The notes under the pieces: model-generated | What the model was told of the DNA's origin: nothing | Database searches by the model: none | What the model saw: the letters and a program-made list of their open reading frames with translations, nothing else | Assembly (NCBI RefSeq): GCF_022605725.1 | Contig: NC_065547.1 | Coordinates: forward strand, 27,631,167-27,695,166 | Reading direction: 5' to 3' | DNA length: 64,000 nt | Origin: Anthonomus grandis grandis | Taxonomy: Eukaryota > Arthropoda > Insecta > Coleoptera > Curculionidae | Shown here: positions 33,001-42,194 of the stretch, one piece after another | Layout: every line of letters starts with the position of its first letter | Numbering within the stretch: the stretch's first letter is position 1 | Made by a program: the position numbers and the translations under genes

Positions 33001-35223
33001 TTAATTCACAACAATAAATTCAAAATAAATAGAGGTGTTCGGTAGGGTGACACTATTTCACCGAAACTGTTTACGAACCTGCTTGAGGAGATGCTTAAAT
33101 CTGTCCATTTGGACAATCCAGGGTTAAAAATAAACCGTAAAAACATAACACATTTAAGATTTGAAGCTGACCTAGTTTTAATATGAGATTGCCTCGACCA
33201 TGGATATGAAGGAAAAAAGTAATCACTAAGCAAATACAATTTTTACTAAAAAGTAAGCAAATACAATTTTTTTTTAAAGAAATAAAATTAGTAAGTCCAG
33301 ACTTTTAAGTTGATGCGTTTATCAAAGTAGTAGATATTGGTAAAGTACTGAAGTCTAATTTACAAACTTCCATTATCTTTAATCTAAATTTAGCACGATG
33401 TTTCAGTTGGTCAATCGTTACGAGTTGTAAATGAACTATTATTTTACAGGATTATATACTAGAGATGAAGTGCATTAAATCTTCCAGTGCCTGGGCAGTG
33501 GGAGGTTCCAGATGGTTGGAATATCAATACTGTACTGGCTGATGATTCCTTGGTTTTGCGTAATATAAGTTGCTTCCAGGAATTTTCTTTTCTTTCAATA
33601 TTGCTTCTTGTTCAAAATTTTTCTTTTTGTTCAATATGTTGTGCCCATTAAACCAAGCATGTTCTACTATTCCTGATCTGGAAACCTCTTCTGTTTGGAT
33701 CCACTTTCGATGTTCTTTTATTTCGATGGTCTTTTGATTTCCAGTGGTCGCTTTTTCTCACCTGTGTATGACTCTACATATACGGAATTTTGTATATGAA
33801 GTTGGGCATTCTGATTTGATATTATACCTTTTATACTTGTCTTCGAAGTGAAAGCAGCCTTGATGTTGAGTTTTCTGGAAATTCTGTTGATTTCATATAG
33901 GGTTTTCATGATTTCCATCTTTGTTTAACAATGATGGTTGTAGTTATAGTATAGGTATTGGTTCTGGTTGCATAGATTTACCATATACTGATATCCTTAT
34001 GATAAATTGATGTCCATTATAGATTCTTTACAAGAACATCTAAAAAGGCCAGTGCTGACTCAGTTTTCAACTCCATCGTGAACTTAATGCTTGGCCCAAT
34101 GTTATTGATGTCTAGAAAGTTTTCTAGCACTGTATCGCTCTTGTTCCTAATAATAAATATGTCATCGACATTCGAATACCCGACGAAATAAGCAGAGTTT
34201 CGTACAAAGCAGTCCGTGCTCCGATGCTGACGAATCCCTGGAGCTGGTGATAGGTCAAAAAGGCACAAGTGACGGATTGAAGGCAAATTGGATTGGAAGT
34301 AAAGATTTTGTGCAAGGAGCAACATTGGAAGAAAAAAAGATTTCTGGAAGTAACTTATCTCACACAAAACCATGGAATATTATACAGGGTGTCTATAAAA
34401 ACCGCCAAACTTTAAGAGGTGATTTATACAAGTCATTTGCAACAAATATGTCGTATAACATTTTTTCCAAATGTTGTTAGTTCTTCTGGTATTTAACATT
34501 TTTTGATTTTATCAAATTTCTTTGTTTTTTTTCATATAAACAAGAATATCTCCGTTATTCTTACCACCACATAAAATTTAGATATACCATCTCAAAGAGA
34601 ATTAAATTTGCTATAAGATGGGTATATTTAAGTTTTGTTTTTTATACCGGGTGTTATCAGAGATATTCTTGTTTATATGAAAAAAAAACAAAGAAATTTG
34701 ATAAAATCAAAAAAATGACCAGAAGAACTAACAACTTTTCGAAAAAATGTTATGACTTTTTTGTTGCAAATGACTTGTTTAATCACCTCTTAAAGTTTGA
34801 CGGTTTTTGTAGTAGACACCTTGTATATAGATATTATATAGTCGTAGGGACACCCCAACTGTCGGGACACTGCCAGACATAATTCAATTCATATATGACC
34901 GAATTTTTTTTAAACGGTAGCTGCGTTTGCACACATATAGCGCAAAGCTATATGTATGTGTGCTTAATAAGCTAACTTTATTTTTCATCTTAATTTTAAT
35001 GTAAAAAAACATTTGAGAGATGTCTAAATTAACTTCCTAATAAAATGCATTTAACCATTAACATTGTTTTTAGAAATGTCTTGAAGAAGCCAAAGAACGT
35101 ATAGCGGAAGACATGGAAGCCCTGAAATCCAAATCCGATGAAATCAAAGACCAAATGAGCGAGCTTAAGGCAGACCTATACGGAAAGTTCGGGAGCCATA
35201 TTAATCTGGAAGTCGATGAGTGA
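21051..35223 (+). CDS. PFDN4: Prefoldin subunit 4, four exons, 13.6-kb third intron
   Basis: Subunit of the hexameric prefoldin co-chaperone, which binds nascent actin and tubulin and hands them to the TRiC/CCT chaperonin in the cytosol. Exons: 21051-21086, 21154-21258, 21339-21455, 35074-35223. All junctions are phase 0 with GT-AG sites. The joined protein is 135 aa, against 134 aa in human. Diagnostic segments are VHISYEDQQKINVFARL, IEDACDEISLFDDDEKIPY, VGEVFI, and the C-terminal LYGKFGSHINLE. It is a beta-type prefoldin: two coiled coils flank one beta hairpin. Intron 3 (21456-35073) is full of LINEs and a satellite array, while introns 1 and 2 are only 67 and 80 bp. No break in the coding sequence. 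Confidence 0.96.
21456..22340. other. Start of PFDN4 intron 3
   Basis: AT-rich, non-repetitive to the eye. An open stretch without start (about 21712-21897, reading SLDLTGYRIPVKLIDGKRNLSGW) was not recognised. A 12-bp inverted repeat, TCTAGGGAGTTG/CAACTCCCTAGA, spans about 21690-21760. Confidence 0.5.
22372..23160 (+). pseudogene. LINE ORF1 protein (coiled coil plus RRM-like)
   Basis: RNA-binding ORF1 protein of the LINE. An N-terminal piece with cysteines (CVPFYCKECLGSVKQLLGLID) reads in one frame from about 22372. After a shift near 22465 the main frame reads a heptad-type helix (VVLDELERVRTKLDALQVEV), then RQKHNCNLMLFNL, ISKASRFGKPN, RPVKLILVNHRDVGFLL and DLTPAQLEHLNKVKEEL. This is the coiled coil and RRM-like fold seen in arthropod CR1/Jockey ORF1 proteins. 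It ends in a Pro/Leu-rich run where it meets ORF2. Confidence 0.75.
23090..25210 (+). pseudogene. LINE ORF2: endonuclease and reverse transcriptase, 5' part
   Basis: APE endonuclease segments ISITETWL, RGGGVLLGI, FVLYLPP and VIILGDFNVP are followed by a decayed linker, an RT entry (CLKSKMTSGPDLIP, FLAKDCSVAL), ANDQHGFVSGRSC, TSGVPQGSNLGPLLF and RLAYADDLKLF (YADD catalytic pair). Stops and frameshifts near 23517, 23690, 24640 and 24890 break it. The coding sequence is interrupted at WCTLNRLA, where the satellite starts. Confidence 0.85.
25211..31978. repeat. 365-bp satellite array, about 18.5 monomers
   Basis: Tandem repeat with a period of 365-366 bp. The marker GGCCTCAAAAACGG occurs at 25219, 25584, 25950, 26316, 26681, 27047, 27413, 27779, 28133, 28498, 28863, 29228, 29593, 29958, 30312, 30524, 30827, 31185, 31548 and 31913. 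Two monomers (27779 and 29958 starts) lack 12 bp; those at 30312 and 30524 are shortened to 212 and 303 bp. Monomers alternate in dimers: TATCTCGGCTTCTATGGG versus TATATCGGCTTCAATGGG, and mirror 100-codon frames at 28408 and 29138, 730 bp apart. Edge monomers are more diverged. It is inserted in the RT of a LINE inside PFDN4 intron 3. Confidence 0.97.
31979..32512 (+). pseudogene. LINE ORF2, 3' part
   Basis: Resumes with NCNFFRTLPLPKLSTMHL, then WNRSRRFLKCLAFKDDGVYPPRGFDH, LSKRREMHSVKFLFNLLNHKID and RSNILYQSPIHFMCQNCN, ending in TAG at 32510. This is the thumb and C-terminal part that follows the YADD palm of the same element at 25100. A frameshift separates some segments (for example YAFVRSRLDYSSLIWSP reads in another frame at 32020). 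Confidence 0.8.
32620..33195 (+). pseudogene. RTE-clade LINE reverse transcriptase remnant
   Basis: Read across frames. Segments are IPYQWNNATIISL, HMSKLIRS, FVDFEKVFGSI (for FIDYEKAFDSI) and, in frame, RGVR-stop-GDTISPKLFTNLLEEMLKSV and HLRFEADLVLI (for HLRFADDIVLI). The RGVRQGDTISPKLF and LRFADD blocks are diagnostic of RTE LINEs. Stops and an EAD palm show that it is dead. Confidence 0.8.
33196..33589. other. Unassigned intronic spacer
   Basis: AT-rich, between the RTE and Penelope remnants. No feature was recognised. Confidence 0.5.
33590..34373 (-). pseudogene. Penelope-like element reverse transcriptase/endonuclease remnant
   Basis: Minus strand. Around 34017-34200: FVGYSNVDDIFIIRN (for RYVDDTF.I), GPSIKFTMELKTESALAFLDVLV, the last RT motif of Penelope-like elements. 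Downstream at 33718-33918: KTLYEINRISRKLNIKAAFTS and then SVYVESYTGEKKRPLE, which fits the linker and the YVGQTGR part of the GIY-YIG endonuclease. No full domain survives. It may be the source of the palindrome at 20498-20652, but this is inference. Confidence 0.7.
34385..34823. mobile_element. Foldback MITE with about 190-bp inverted repeats, TA target
   Basis: 439 bp. Ends are CAGGGTGTCTATAAAAACCG and its mirror (...ACACCTTG), with TA on both sides (34383-34384, 34824-34825). The arms match over about 190 bp, so the element is almost one large hairpin. CAGGGTG ends and the TA duplication match the DD41D mariner at 47973 in type. No coding sequence. Confidence 0.85.
34826..35073. other. End of PFDN4 intron 3
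   Basis: Contains an imperfect hairpin near 34930-34965 (CACACATATAGC / GCTATATGTATGTGTG). The polypyrimidine tract and TTTTTAG acceptor end at 35073. Confidence 0.6.
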
Positions 35224-35248
35224 TTTATCTTTTATTATATATAAGTTT

Positions 35249-35618
35249 TTAATTTAAAATAGCTACAAATAATCTAAAGTTAGTTTCATTTCCATTCAAA
35301 CGACCTGTTTGAGAACGTTGGAAGGAAGTAGGGAATAGCCATAAAGCTTCTTTTGGACCCCCTTTATAGGGCGAAATCTGCAAAGTAAATAATGATGAAA
35401 AAATGTTATAGTGTAGTTTGAAAATATACAACCTTTAGGCCACTGGGAAATTGCATACGATCCTTATCATCATTATTAATTTCAAAATTTTCTTGTTTAT
35501 ATTCAGTGTGCGGATCCCATCTTACCAATAGAATATCAATTAGGAGGCAGAAGTATACATTTCCATGTTTATCAATTGCTTCTGTAGTGGATTGTTCGTC
35601 TCTTGTATGGTTGTAGGT
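35249..35618 (-). CDS. Yellow/MRJP family protein, last two exons
   Basis: Secreted insect protein family including yellow and royal jelly proteins; some members act in melanin synthesis (dopachrome conversion). Exon A is 35618-35433 (62 codons: STTEAIDKHGNVYFCLLID, VRWDPHTEYKQENFEI, MQFPSGLK). A 55-bp intron follows, and then exon B, 35377-35249 (42 codons plus TAA: PKEALWLFPTSFQRSQTGRLN, NETNFRLFVA). The order GNVYFC, WD..., QFPSGLK, LW.L...FQ...G.LN..E.NFR is the C-terminal part of the MRJP domain. Exons upstream of 35618 were not found; they may lie beyond the transposon-rich segment or this may be a remnant. Convergent with PFDN4, 25 bp between stops. Confidence 0.7.
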
Positions 35619-36659
35619 CTATAAATTATAAATATTTCTTTAGGATTTCTGGCATAAGCAACATTCTTCACAAAGACTTGCTGAGCCGAGCCGAAAGAAC
35701 GGCGTGAAGGATTGTGTTTTTTGCACGTCTTTTTTACGACTAATAATACAGCTTTCTTTTCAATTCATATTAACTTATTTGAATTAATTAATTTTTTAAA
35801 ATATGATTATTAGATGGGGCCTTAATATTAAAGTGAAAATGGACCATACATATTTGCTTGATTGAAAAAATAAGAATTGCTTCATTAGGTCAGTCGCTAT
35901 TAAGTCACACTATGATAGAATTCAAGAGCTGGAAAATAAAGTTTGTGAACCCAATTATGAAAATAAAGGTGAAGCACCTTGAAGAAAAGAAAAATCCAAA
36001 TTATTATTTTTTGACTTAAAGAGCAGTTAATTCAGGTTAGTGACAATATGAAGAAAATACATGGTATTTGATAAATATTTTTTAACTTTTGTGTTGTTTG
36101 TTGTGAACTGTTCTTTATAATATATTTTGTTAACGGTACCAGTTTTAATTAAAAAAACTCATCCATAGTTCATAAAGATACTGATTATTTTAGTTTTAAC
36201 ATTAAATTTAATAAAGCGTTATTCAAAGGGTGACATTTCTCACATTAAGACATGAGACCTATAAAAATTTTTAAAAGTAAAACACTTACCGGACAATAAC
36301 GCAACAAACACTTATGATGATTAGCAGAATGTTAAAAACATGAATACTTCAAGTACCAACGTGAGAAGAAAAGAAAGGTTATCTGTAACTATAACTTATA
36401 ACTTATAATATAGGGATATCTACGGTGATTACCTATCGGTAATAAATCGTCTTTATTTAACAAACCCTGCAAATTACAGTATTTGCCTGAACAGGCGAAT
36501 ATTAGCTAAAAGCTACTCTTTATCACTTAACCTATTTAGTTTAAAAAAAAATTAAAATTATTACAAAGTAAAACATATGTTCCATCAAATAAGTAACAAA
36601 TAAATAAATTAACCGAGAACAACTAATCATTGCTGTTCCAAAAATAGATCTGTATAGAA
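35619..36659. other. Intergenic or intronic spacer upstream of the yellow-like exons
   Basis: If the gene is intact, this is part of its upstream intron. A short frame around 35900-35990 (plus strand, RIQELENKVCEPNYENKG) looks like chance. No repeat was recognised. Confidence 0.4.
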
Positions 36660-36900
36660 TCTTCAATAACAATAAATGGTAAGATGAAAATTAGGCATAA
36701 AACGATTAAATAGAATCACGGCTTGATTCAACATTGATGTAGTGTGACGTGGCATTGAACGTATAGCTTGAGATACATGGTCGTATTTCCTAAGATTATT
36801 AATAAAACGACAACATGTGTTTTGAATACGCTGCAAGCGATTTTGCGTTATTCTATCTAGACATGGGTAATATATATTATACAATAATTAATGATAGACA
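36660..36900 (-). pseudogene. LINE C-terminal fragment
   Basis: Minus-strand frame YYPCLDRITQNRLQRIQNTCCRFINNLRKYDHVSQAIRS. The pattern YxPCLD...L.RIQN.C.RFI......DH is the post-RT segment of Jockey/CR1-group LINEs. Only about 70 residues remain. The family is different from the FADDTT LINE. Confidence 0.75.
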
Positions 36901-37012
36901 TCACGAAGGATTCAGAAAGCTTTTTTCTTGTTTTGTAATTTAAAATACTTTTATTTGCATAAAGCATTCGCAAGCGTAAATAACATTCTTGCAATAACAT
37001 ATTCTGCCGTCC

Positions 37013-37220
37013 TAAGCCAAAAAGACGCATCTCAAGATTTTAAGTTTTTGAGTTATTGCGATTTATCGGTTTTTTATTACAGCACTCGTATTTATTTAAT
37101 TTTTGATTTTTTTTTTAGTTATTTGTAGTGATGTGTTTGAGTAATAAATAACTTTGAAGTTTTATTTGTTTAGAAAGAGATTTTTAGTTAAAAATAAGAT
37201 GCGTCTATTGCGCTTAGGAT
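37013..37220. repeat. Short inverted repeat pair, about 22 bp arms
   Basis: TCCTAAGCCAAAAAGACGCATCT near 37012-37034 mirrors AGATGCGTCTATTGCGCTTAGGA at about 37197-37219 with a few mismatches. It may be a 208-bp MITE or mark the left edge of the DUF7869 element B. Confidence 0.5.
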
Positions 37221-37397
37221 TTTAGTACAAATTTTAGATACGTCAAGAAGGATATTGCATTTTGCTAATATTATTATTAAATATTTGCTAATATTACAAA
37301 AGAAATGGACAGTTTTATTACATACTTTTTAAACAAAGGTTTATTGAAAGTGAATAAGTTTCACATATCAGCTTACAAAAAAATACTAACATTTTAG

Positions 37398-39215
37398 TTT
37401 GAGTCATCGTCTTGGGAAACTGGAAGGTCTTTCCAAAACTGAAGCCTGTTCTTCATTATTGCACCGAGGTTTTTTATTATTAACTCTTTTTTTTTAGATG
37501 AAATTCCAAGGACTTTTTGTTGTTTTTTTGGTGGTGGTAGTATTTTATTTTTTGTAATTTTGGCAGTAAGAAAATCAAGTGCAATTTTTTTACATCGAAG
37601 TCATCTTGGTATGTGATAATATGGGAACCCCTTTGGACAGATACTTGGACTATTTCATTTAGATATGGCCGGGGGTTAATTCTACTAAGTTTATATTGCG
37701 AGGTGTAATCCTTCCAAAGAAAAAAATTTGCTGTAACTCCATTGGCAGAACTTCAGTTTGCCGTGCGGATTGTTTTACGTCTTGAACAAAATATGCAAAA
37801 TCGTATAGTTTGTTGCCCATCTTTTTCATTGACTGTTCAACCTTGTGATGAAATGAATCCGCGGCCATAAATGTATGGCCGGGCTCGAAATATTTTATAA
37901 TAATTTCATTAGCATTAATTTCATGAGAATTAACAATGTAGAGCAAAAGTGAAAATAATGACCAATTTTTATTTTGCGAGAGCAATTATCAAGGTATAAT
38001 GTTATTTTCACAGCGTCTCTCTTCACAAGGAAAAACTGGTAAAATGTGCTTATTAATTCATCTTTACTGCGTTTAAACAAGGCGTCATGCCAAACGGTGG
38101 CAAACGTTATGTCATTCTTTTTTTGCCAATTAATACAAAGCTCTCATTGTAAGCTGTTAGTCTGTTTGTGAAAATTGCAGTTTTAAATGTTTCCAGTCTT
38201 GGCAGCATAATAACTTTTTCAAGGTCTGCGCAGTATATAATCTTATTTGGTTCTTCTGGTTGACTACCATCATCTCTGTAATTTTCACGCGACTTTGTTG
38301 CTCTGTCTATATGTTTTTTCCAACCAACTGTTACAATTATCACAGGTTTCGTCAAGATTATCTTTTGTGTGACTTTTATCATGTAGAGAAAATTCTTCAC
38401 AACTTTCACATTCTTCGTGTCCAAGATTTGCTAGCGAAATATTCATTTTCTTAGCTACTACACAGTACTTTTCATAAGAAATTTGTATATTGGGATATTT
38501 ACTTAGAGAATCCTGATGCATTGCCATTTGCAAAAGTAAGGTCACTAGGAAGGTAAAGACGTTAGGGTGCATGGTCTCTCCGATAGTGTGAGATAGTTGG
38601 GTTGTAAGAATTAATATGATTGCGAATCACTTTACCGTCTATTTTATTGTGAGGTTGCTTCGTGCATAAGTCAGCCACAGGTACTACAGAATTATTAGCA
38701 TTACGCAATGCTGTACGGATAACTTTGTCACTTTGTTTATTAAAGCCGAGAGTTGTCAAAAAAAAGACCTTGCATACATTTTCAGATGTTCCTTTTTCAT
38801 TTTTAAGCGTATAGTTAAAATAAGTATTATTTCTTTGATAACCGAGATCACGTTTTGAAGTAGTTCTCTGTTTCACAGGTTTTGATGAAACATGATGTAA
38901 AATAAAAGATTTTCTGTCTTTATCATTTGAAATTTTCCAAAATTCATTGTTCAAAAATTTTCTTCTTTCTTCTGATATCTTCAGACAGATAGACATTTTT
39001 TTAAACAATCTTTTCCACAACCTTCTTTAACGCTGTGCTTTTTCGCAAGTGAATCATGCTTAGCTTTTTTTCTGGAACTTACTGATAATTCGAACTTCTT
39101 TCTTTTTCGAACTGTTCCCTTTTTAGTATATTGAATGCCAGATGCGGTATTATTTACTTCAGTTGCGTCGGTATCTACAAAACCGTCAGAATCCATAACA
39201 TGCTCGTCTTGAATA
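37398..39215 (-). pseudogene. DUF7869-type putative transposase B, 5' end cut by a LINE
   Basis: Same family as 6706-9352. Reading down the minus strand: acidic start (DSDGFVDTDATE), a KRKKFELSVSSRKK basic patch, CGKDCLKKC, RDLGYQRNNTYFNY, VCKVFFLTTLGFN, the SHYRRDHAP motif, ISYEKYCVVAKKMNISLANLGHEECESC, ADLEKVIMLPRL, ITLYLDNCS-QNKNW, and FEPGHTFMAADSFHHKVE. The closing segment (RLQFWKDLPVS) ends at a stop at 37398. The Asp in ADLEK, Asp in LYLDNC and D..H...E in the last block match family A by position. Frameshifts lie near 38560, 38430, 38100, 37985 and 37660. A LINE removed or displaced its 5' end at 39216. Confidence 0.75.
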
Positions 39216-41243
39216 GTCAAAGTCAAAGTCAAAAATAGCTTTATTGTTACGTAACATCATCTATTGTTAACAAAGCATTATATAAAATCTTAAAGATAGT
39301 TGACAACATAATCTTTTACAAAAATATAAAAATTTTAACAATTCTTACATACATAGAATATAGAACACACCCAAAGAAAGGGTAGTAAGAATTCACATTA
39401 CGCTGCGCAAAACTCTTCACTGTCAAAAAATTGTATTTAAAAACTCGTCTACAGCATAAAATGCTTTAGCAAGCAAGAGTTTATATTTTTCCTAAAACGT
39501 TTTTCACAATTTATTAGCCTTATATAAAGGGGTAGGTGGTTAAAAAGCCTTCTGCCCCCGTACACAAAAGAGGACTTAATCTGCTCACTTTTTGGGATAG
39601 GCAGAGGTAAAGAGAAGGTTGTTCGGAGATTGTAACCCGAGGAGGGGGGGCCAAGCTGATGGCGATATTTTTTGTGGATAAGACAAACAGTCTCTAAAAT
39701 AAAAAGGCATGGCAATGTCAGGACAGTGTTTTAAAAATAATGGCCTACAGGGGCTACGAAAGGAAGCTGCACACATGTAGCGTATGGCTCTTTTTTGCAA
39801 AATAAATAGAGAGCTGAACAAATACTGAGAGCACATACCCCAAAACACAATACCGTATCTCAGATAAGACTCTATAAGAGCATGGTAGGCAATTTTGGCC
39901 ACATCAAGTCCCAGAGAATGTGTTATTACTCTAATATCATAACAGTTGGATGATAACTTCCCTAATAAAGAGGAGATATGATTTTCAAATTTTAATTGCT
40001 TATCAATCGTCAGGCCCAAAAATTTGCATGTTTCAGAAGGACTTATTGTTTCATTTTGCAAAGTGACAGTTCCAAGGTTACATTTAAAAGTTAAAATATT
40101 AGTTTTAGAAATATTAAAAGTTAATCTATTAGATTCACACCATGACTTTACAAGAATTAAATCTTCATCAACGATATTCCTTAATCTCTTGGTGTCAGTG
40201 TCATGCCAAAGTAATGTTGTATCATCCGCAAAGATAGTAAATTTGCCCCTAATTGGAATTTGAGAGATATCATTGACATATAGCAGGAACAATATTGGTC
40301 CAAGAACAGAACCCTGGGGTACACCAGCGTCCATATCCAGACGGGATGACATATCATTGTCAAAGAATACCCTTTGTGTTCTTCCAGATAGGTAAGAACG
40401 AAACCAGTCGAGAGCAACTCCTCTGAATCCATAGGTTTCTAGCTTCTGTAGCAGTATTCTGTGACTTACACAGTCAAACGCCTTAGATAAGTCACAGAAC
40501 ACCGCCGCCGCACTCTCCCCAGCGTTCAACCCCATGTACAGACTCTCCAAAAAATTGAAAATAGCATCAGATGTACCCAGTTTCGTCCGGAATCCAAATT
40601 GCTGATGGTTAAGAACATTATGCCGTTTCAGAAATTCCATCATCCTAGTTTTTACCAATCTTTCTACAAGCTTGCCAAGCGTGGGAAGCAGGGCTATGGG
40701 TCTGAAATTTGATGGGTCATCATAGTTTCCACCCTTAAATAATGGTATAATCAAGGCATCCTTGAGTAAATGTGGAAAGGACCCACTTGAAAGTGAAACA
40801 TTTAACACCTCAGCCAAAGAATCAAGGGTTGGTAGCGGTAGCGCTGTTAGGACCTTTAGTCACAGCCCATCCCATCCAGAGGAGTTCTTATTTTTCATTG
40901 AGGATAGAGCTTCCATTACTTCACTAGAATCTGTTGGTCTAAAGAAAAATGTTTCAGGCACCTTAATGTTGTGTAAGTATGAGCGCGGATCTCTAACAGA
41001 CTGAGGCAATAATACTGACAGACCCAAAGCAACACCCTGGAAAAAATGATTGAGTGTTTCGGCCGACACCGTGCCATAAGAAACAGAAGGGTTCCCACGT
41101 TCGCCTCGTAAGTCATTAACAATTTTCCAAGACTCTCTAGACTTATTTCTTGATTGGTTTATTTTACTTGAGTAGTATAAGTTTTTTGCCAATTTCACTG
41201 TATCGCGGTAAATTTTGCGATATCTATTATATATAGGTTCATG
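39216..41243 (-). mobile_element. 5'-truncated LINE with (TTTGAC)n tail
   Basis: Minus-strand copy. Its 3' end carries three TTTGAC units (39216-39233 on the plus strand) instead of poly(A), which suits CR1/L2-like LINEs. Its 5' end stops at the palindrome 41244-41289; the endonuclease is missing. It is inserted in the DUF7869 element B. Confidence 0.85.
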
Positions 41244-41246
41244 CAC
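39449..41246 (-). pseudogene. LINE reverse transcriptase, nearly intact
   Basis: Copies the LINE RNA at the nicked target. In order: linker (RYRKIYRDTVKLAKNLYY, SRESWKIVNDLRG), MKNKNSSGWDGL, a single in-frame TGA at 40860, LLKDALIIPLFKGGN, NFRPIALLPTLGKLVERL, HQQFGFRTKLGTSDAI, AVFCDLSKAFDCVSH (first Asp), AGVPQGSVLGPILFLLYVND, FTIFADDTTLLW (catalytic pair), SKTNILTF, CKFLGLTIDKQLKF and LFILQKRAIRYMC. A frameshift near 39710 shifts the C-terminus (LPCLFILETVCLIHKK), which ends at 39449. With only one stop and one shift, this is the youngest copy of the FADDTT family here. Confidence 0.92.
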
Positions 41247-41289
41247 AGATGTAAATAGCTCCGCACGTGCGGAGCTATTTACATCTGTG
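41244..41289. repeat. Perfect 46-bp palindrome at the LINE 5' junction
   Basis: CACAGATGTAAATAGCTCCGCAC followed by its exact reverse complement, with no spacer. A direct repeat GGTTCATGCA (41236-41245 region and 41288-41298) brackets it. It lies exactly where LINE coding sequence ends. Confidence 0.95.
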
Positions 41290-41600
41290 GTTCATGCATC
41301 AATTGTGGCTCGGCTGCTTCCGTCGGAGCAATATAGAAATATAGAAGTAATATAGAAAGCCAGAAACATCATCCCTCTCTCCAGCAGCTACGTCACGTCG
41401 AACGCCTATTGCCCGAACGACTCGACTTCCTCCCTTCCTCTCCCGGCCCGGCATTAGGTATGCATCTATACGGGGTATTGGACGAAATCATGCAAAATGG
41501 AGCGCTCGTTTTCCTGTACAATAATAATAATTAATTAAAGTTTTACTTAGATTTTTGAATAGAATTACCGCAAAGGTGAGATTAAATTATTAAATATTTT
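41290..41600. other. GC-richer unassigned segment
   Basis: Pyrimidine-rich TCCCTCCCTTCCTCTCCC-type run near 41425-41450 and ACGTCACGTCG near 41390. It could be an element end or a host promoter. No gene seen. Confidence 0.35.
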
Positions 41601-41604
41601 TTTT

Positions 41605-42105
41605 TTTTTAAGAGTTTTGTATTTATGTTTTAATTTATTATAAATATATATTTCGGGAGGTATTAAGAGCTTGTATGCGTTATTTGCCTTATATTTATAC
41701 CTTGTTAAAGAATGTTATATTTTTTTATGATATTTTTGTTTTATTAAAAAAATATGATTTTATGTATTTTGTACTACTACCAGCACACTATCAATTTTAA
41801 ACAATTATTTAGTATTTTATTAAATTTGTTTTAAACCATCTTACAGTGGCTATATTTATTATTTTTGTAAGAGTTTTGTATTTGTTTTAATTAATAGTTA
41901 TAAATATATATATGTTTCAGTAGTTATTAAAAACTATTGTATCATAATATTATAGGCCTTATTTGCCTTATATTTATAACTCATTAAAGAATTTGTCGAT
42001 TTTTATATCATTTTTGTTTTAATAAAGAATATGTTTTTATTATTTGTACTTCTTTCTACTAACAAACTATTAATTTTATTAAACAATATTATCATTTAAA
42101 CGATA
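41605..42105. repeat. Diverged tandem duplication, period about 264 bp, AT-rich
   Basis: AAGAGTTTTGTATTT at 41611 and 41870 starts each unit. TTATTTGCCTTATATTTATA follows at 41680 and 41958, and TTTTGTACT/TTTGTACTTCT at about 41767 and 42043. Two copies, roughly 70% alike. Confidence 0.75.
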
Positions 42106-42194
42106 CACAATGATAATATTATGATTTTAACAGCGGTAGTATTGAATAAATACGGCTATAACATACGAACGACACGGGATACTCAGACGTTCGA

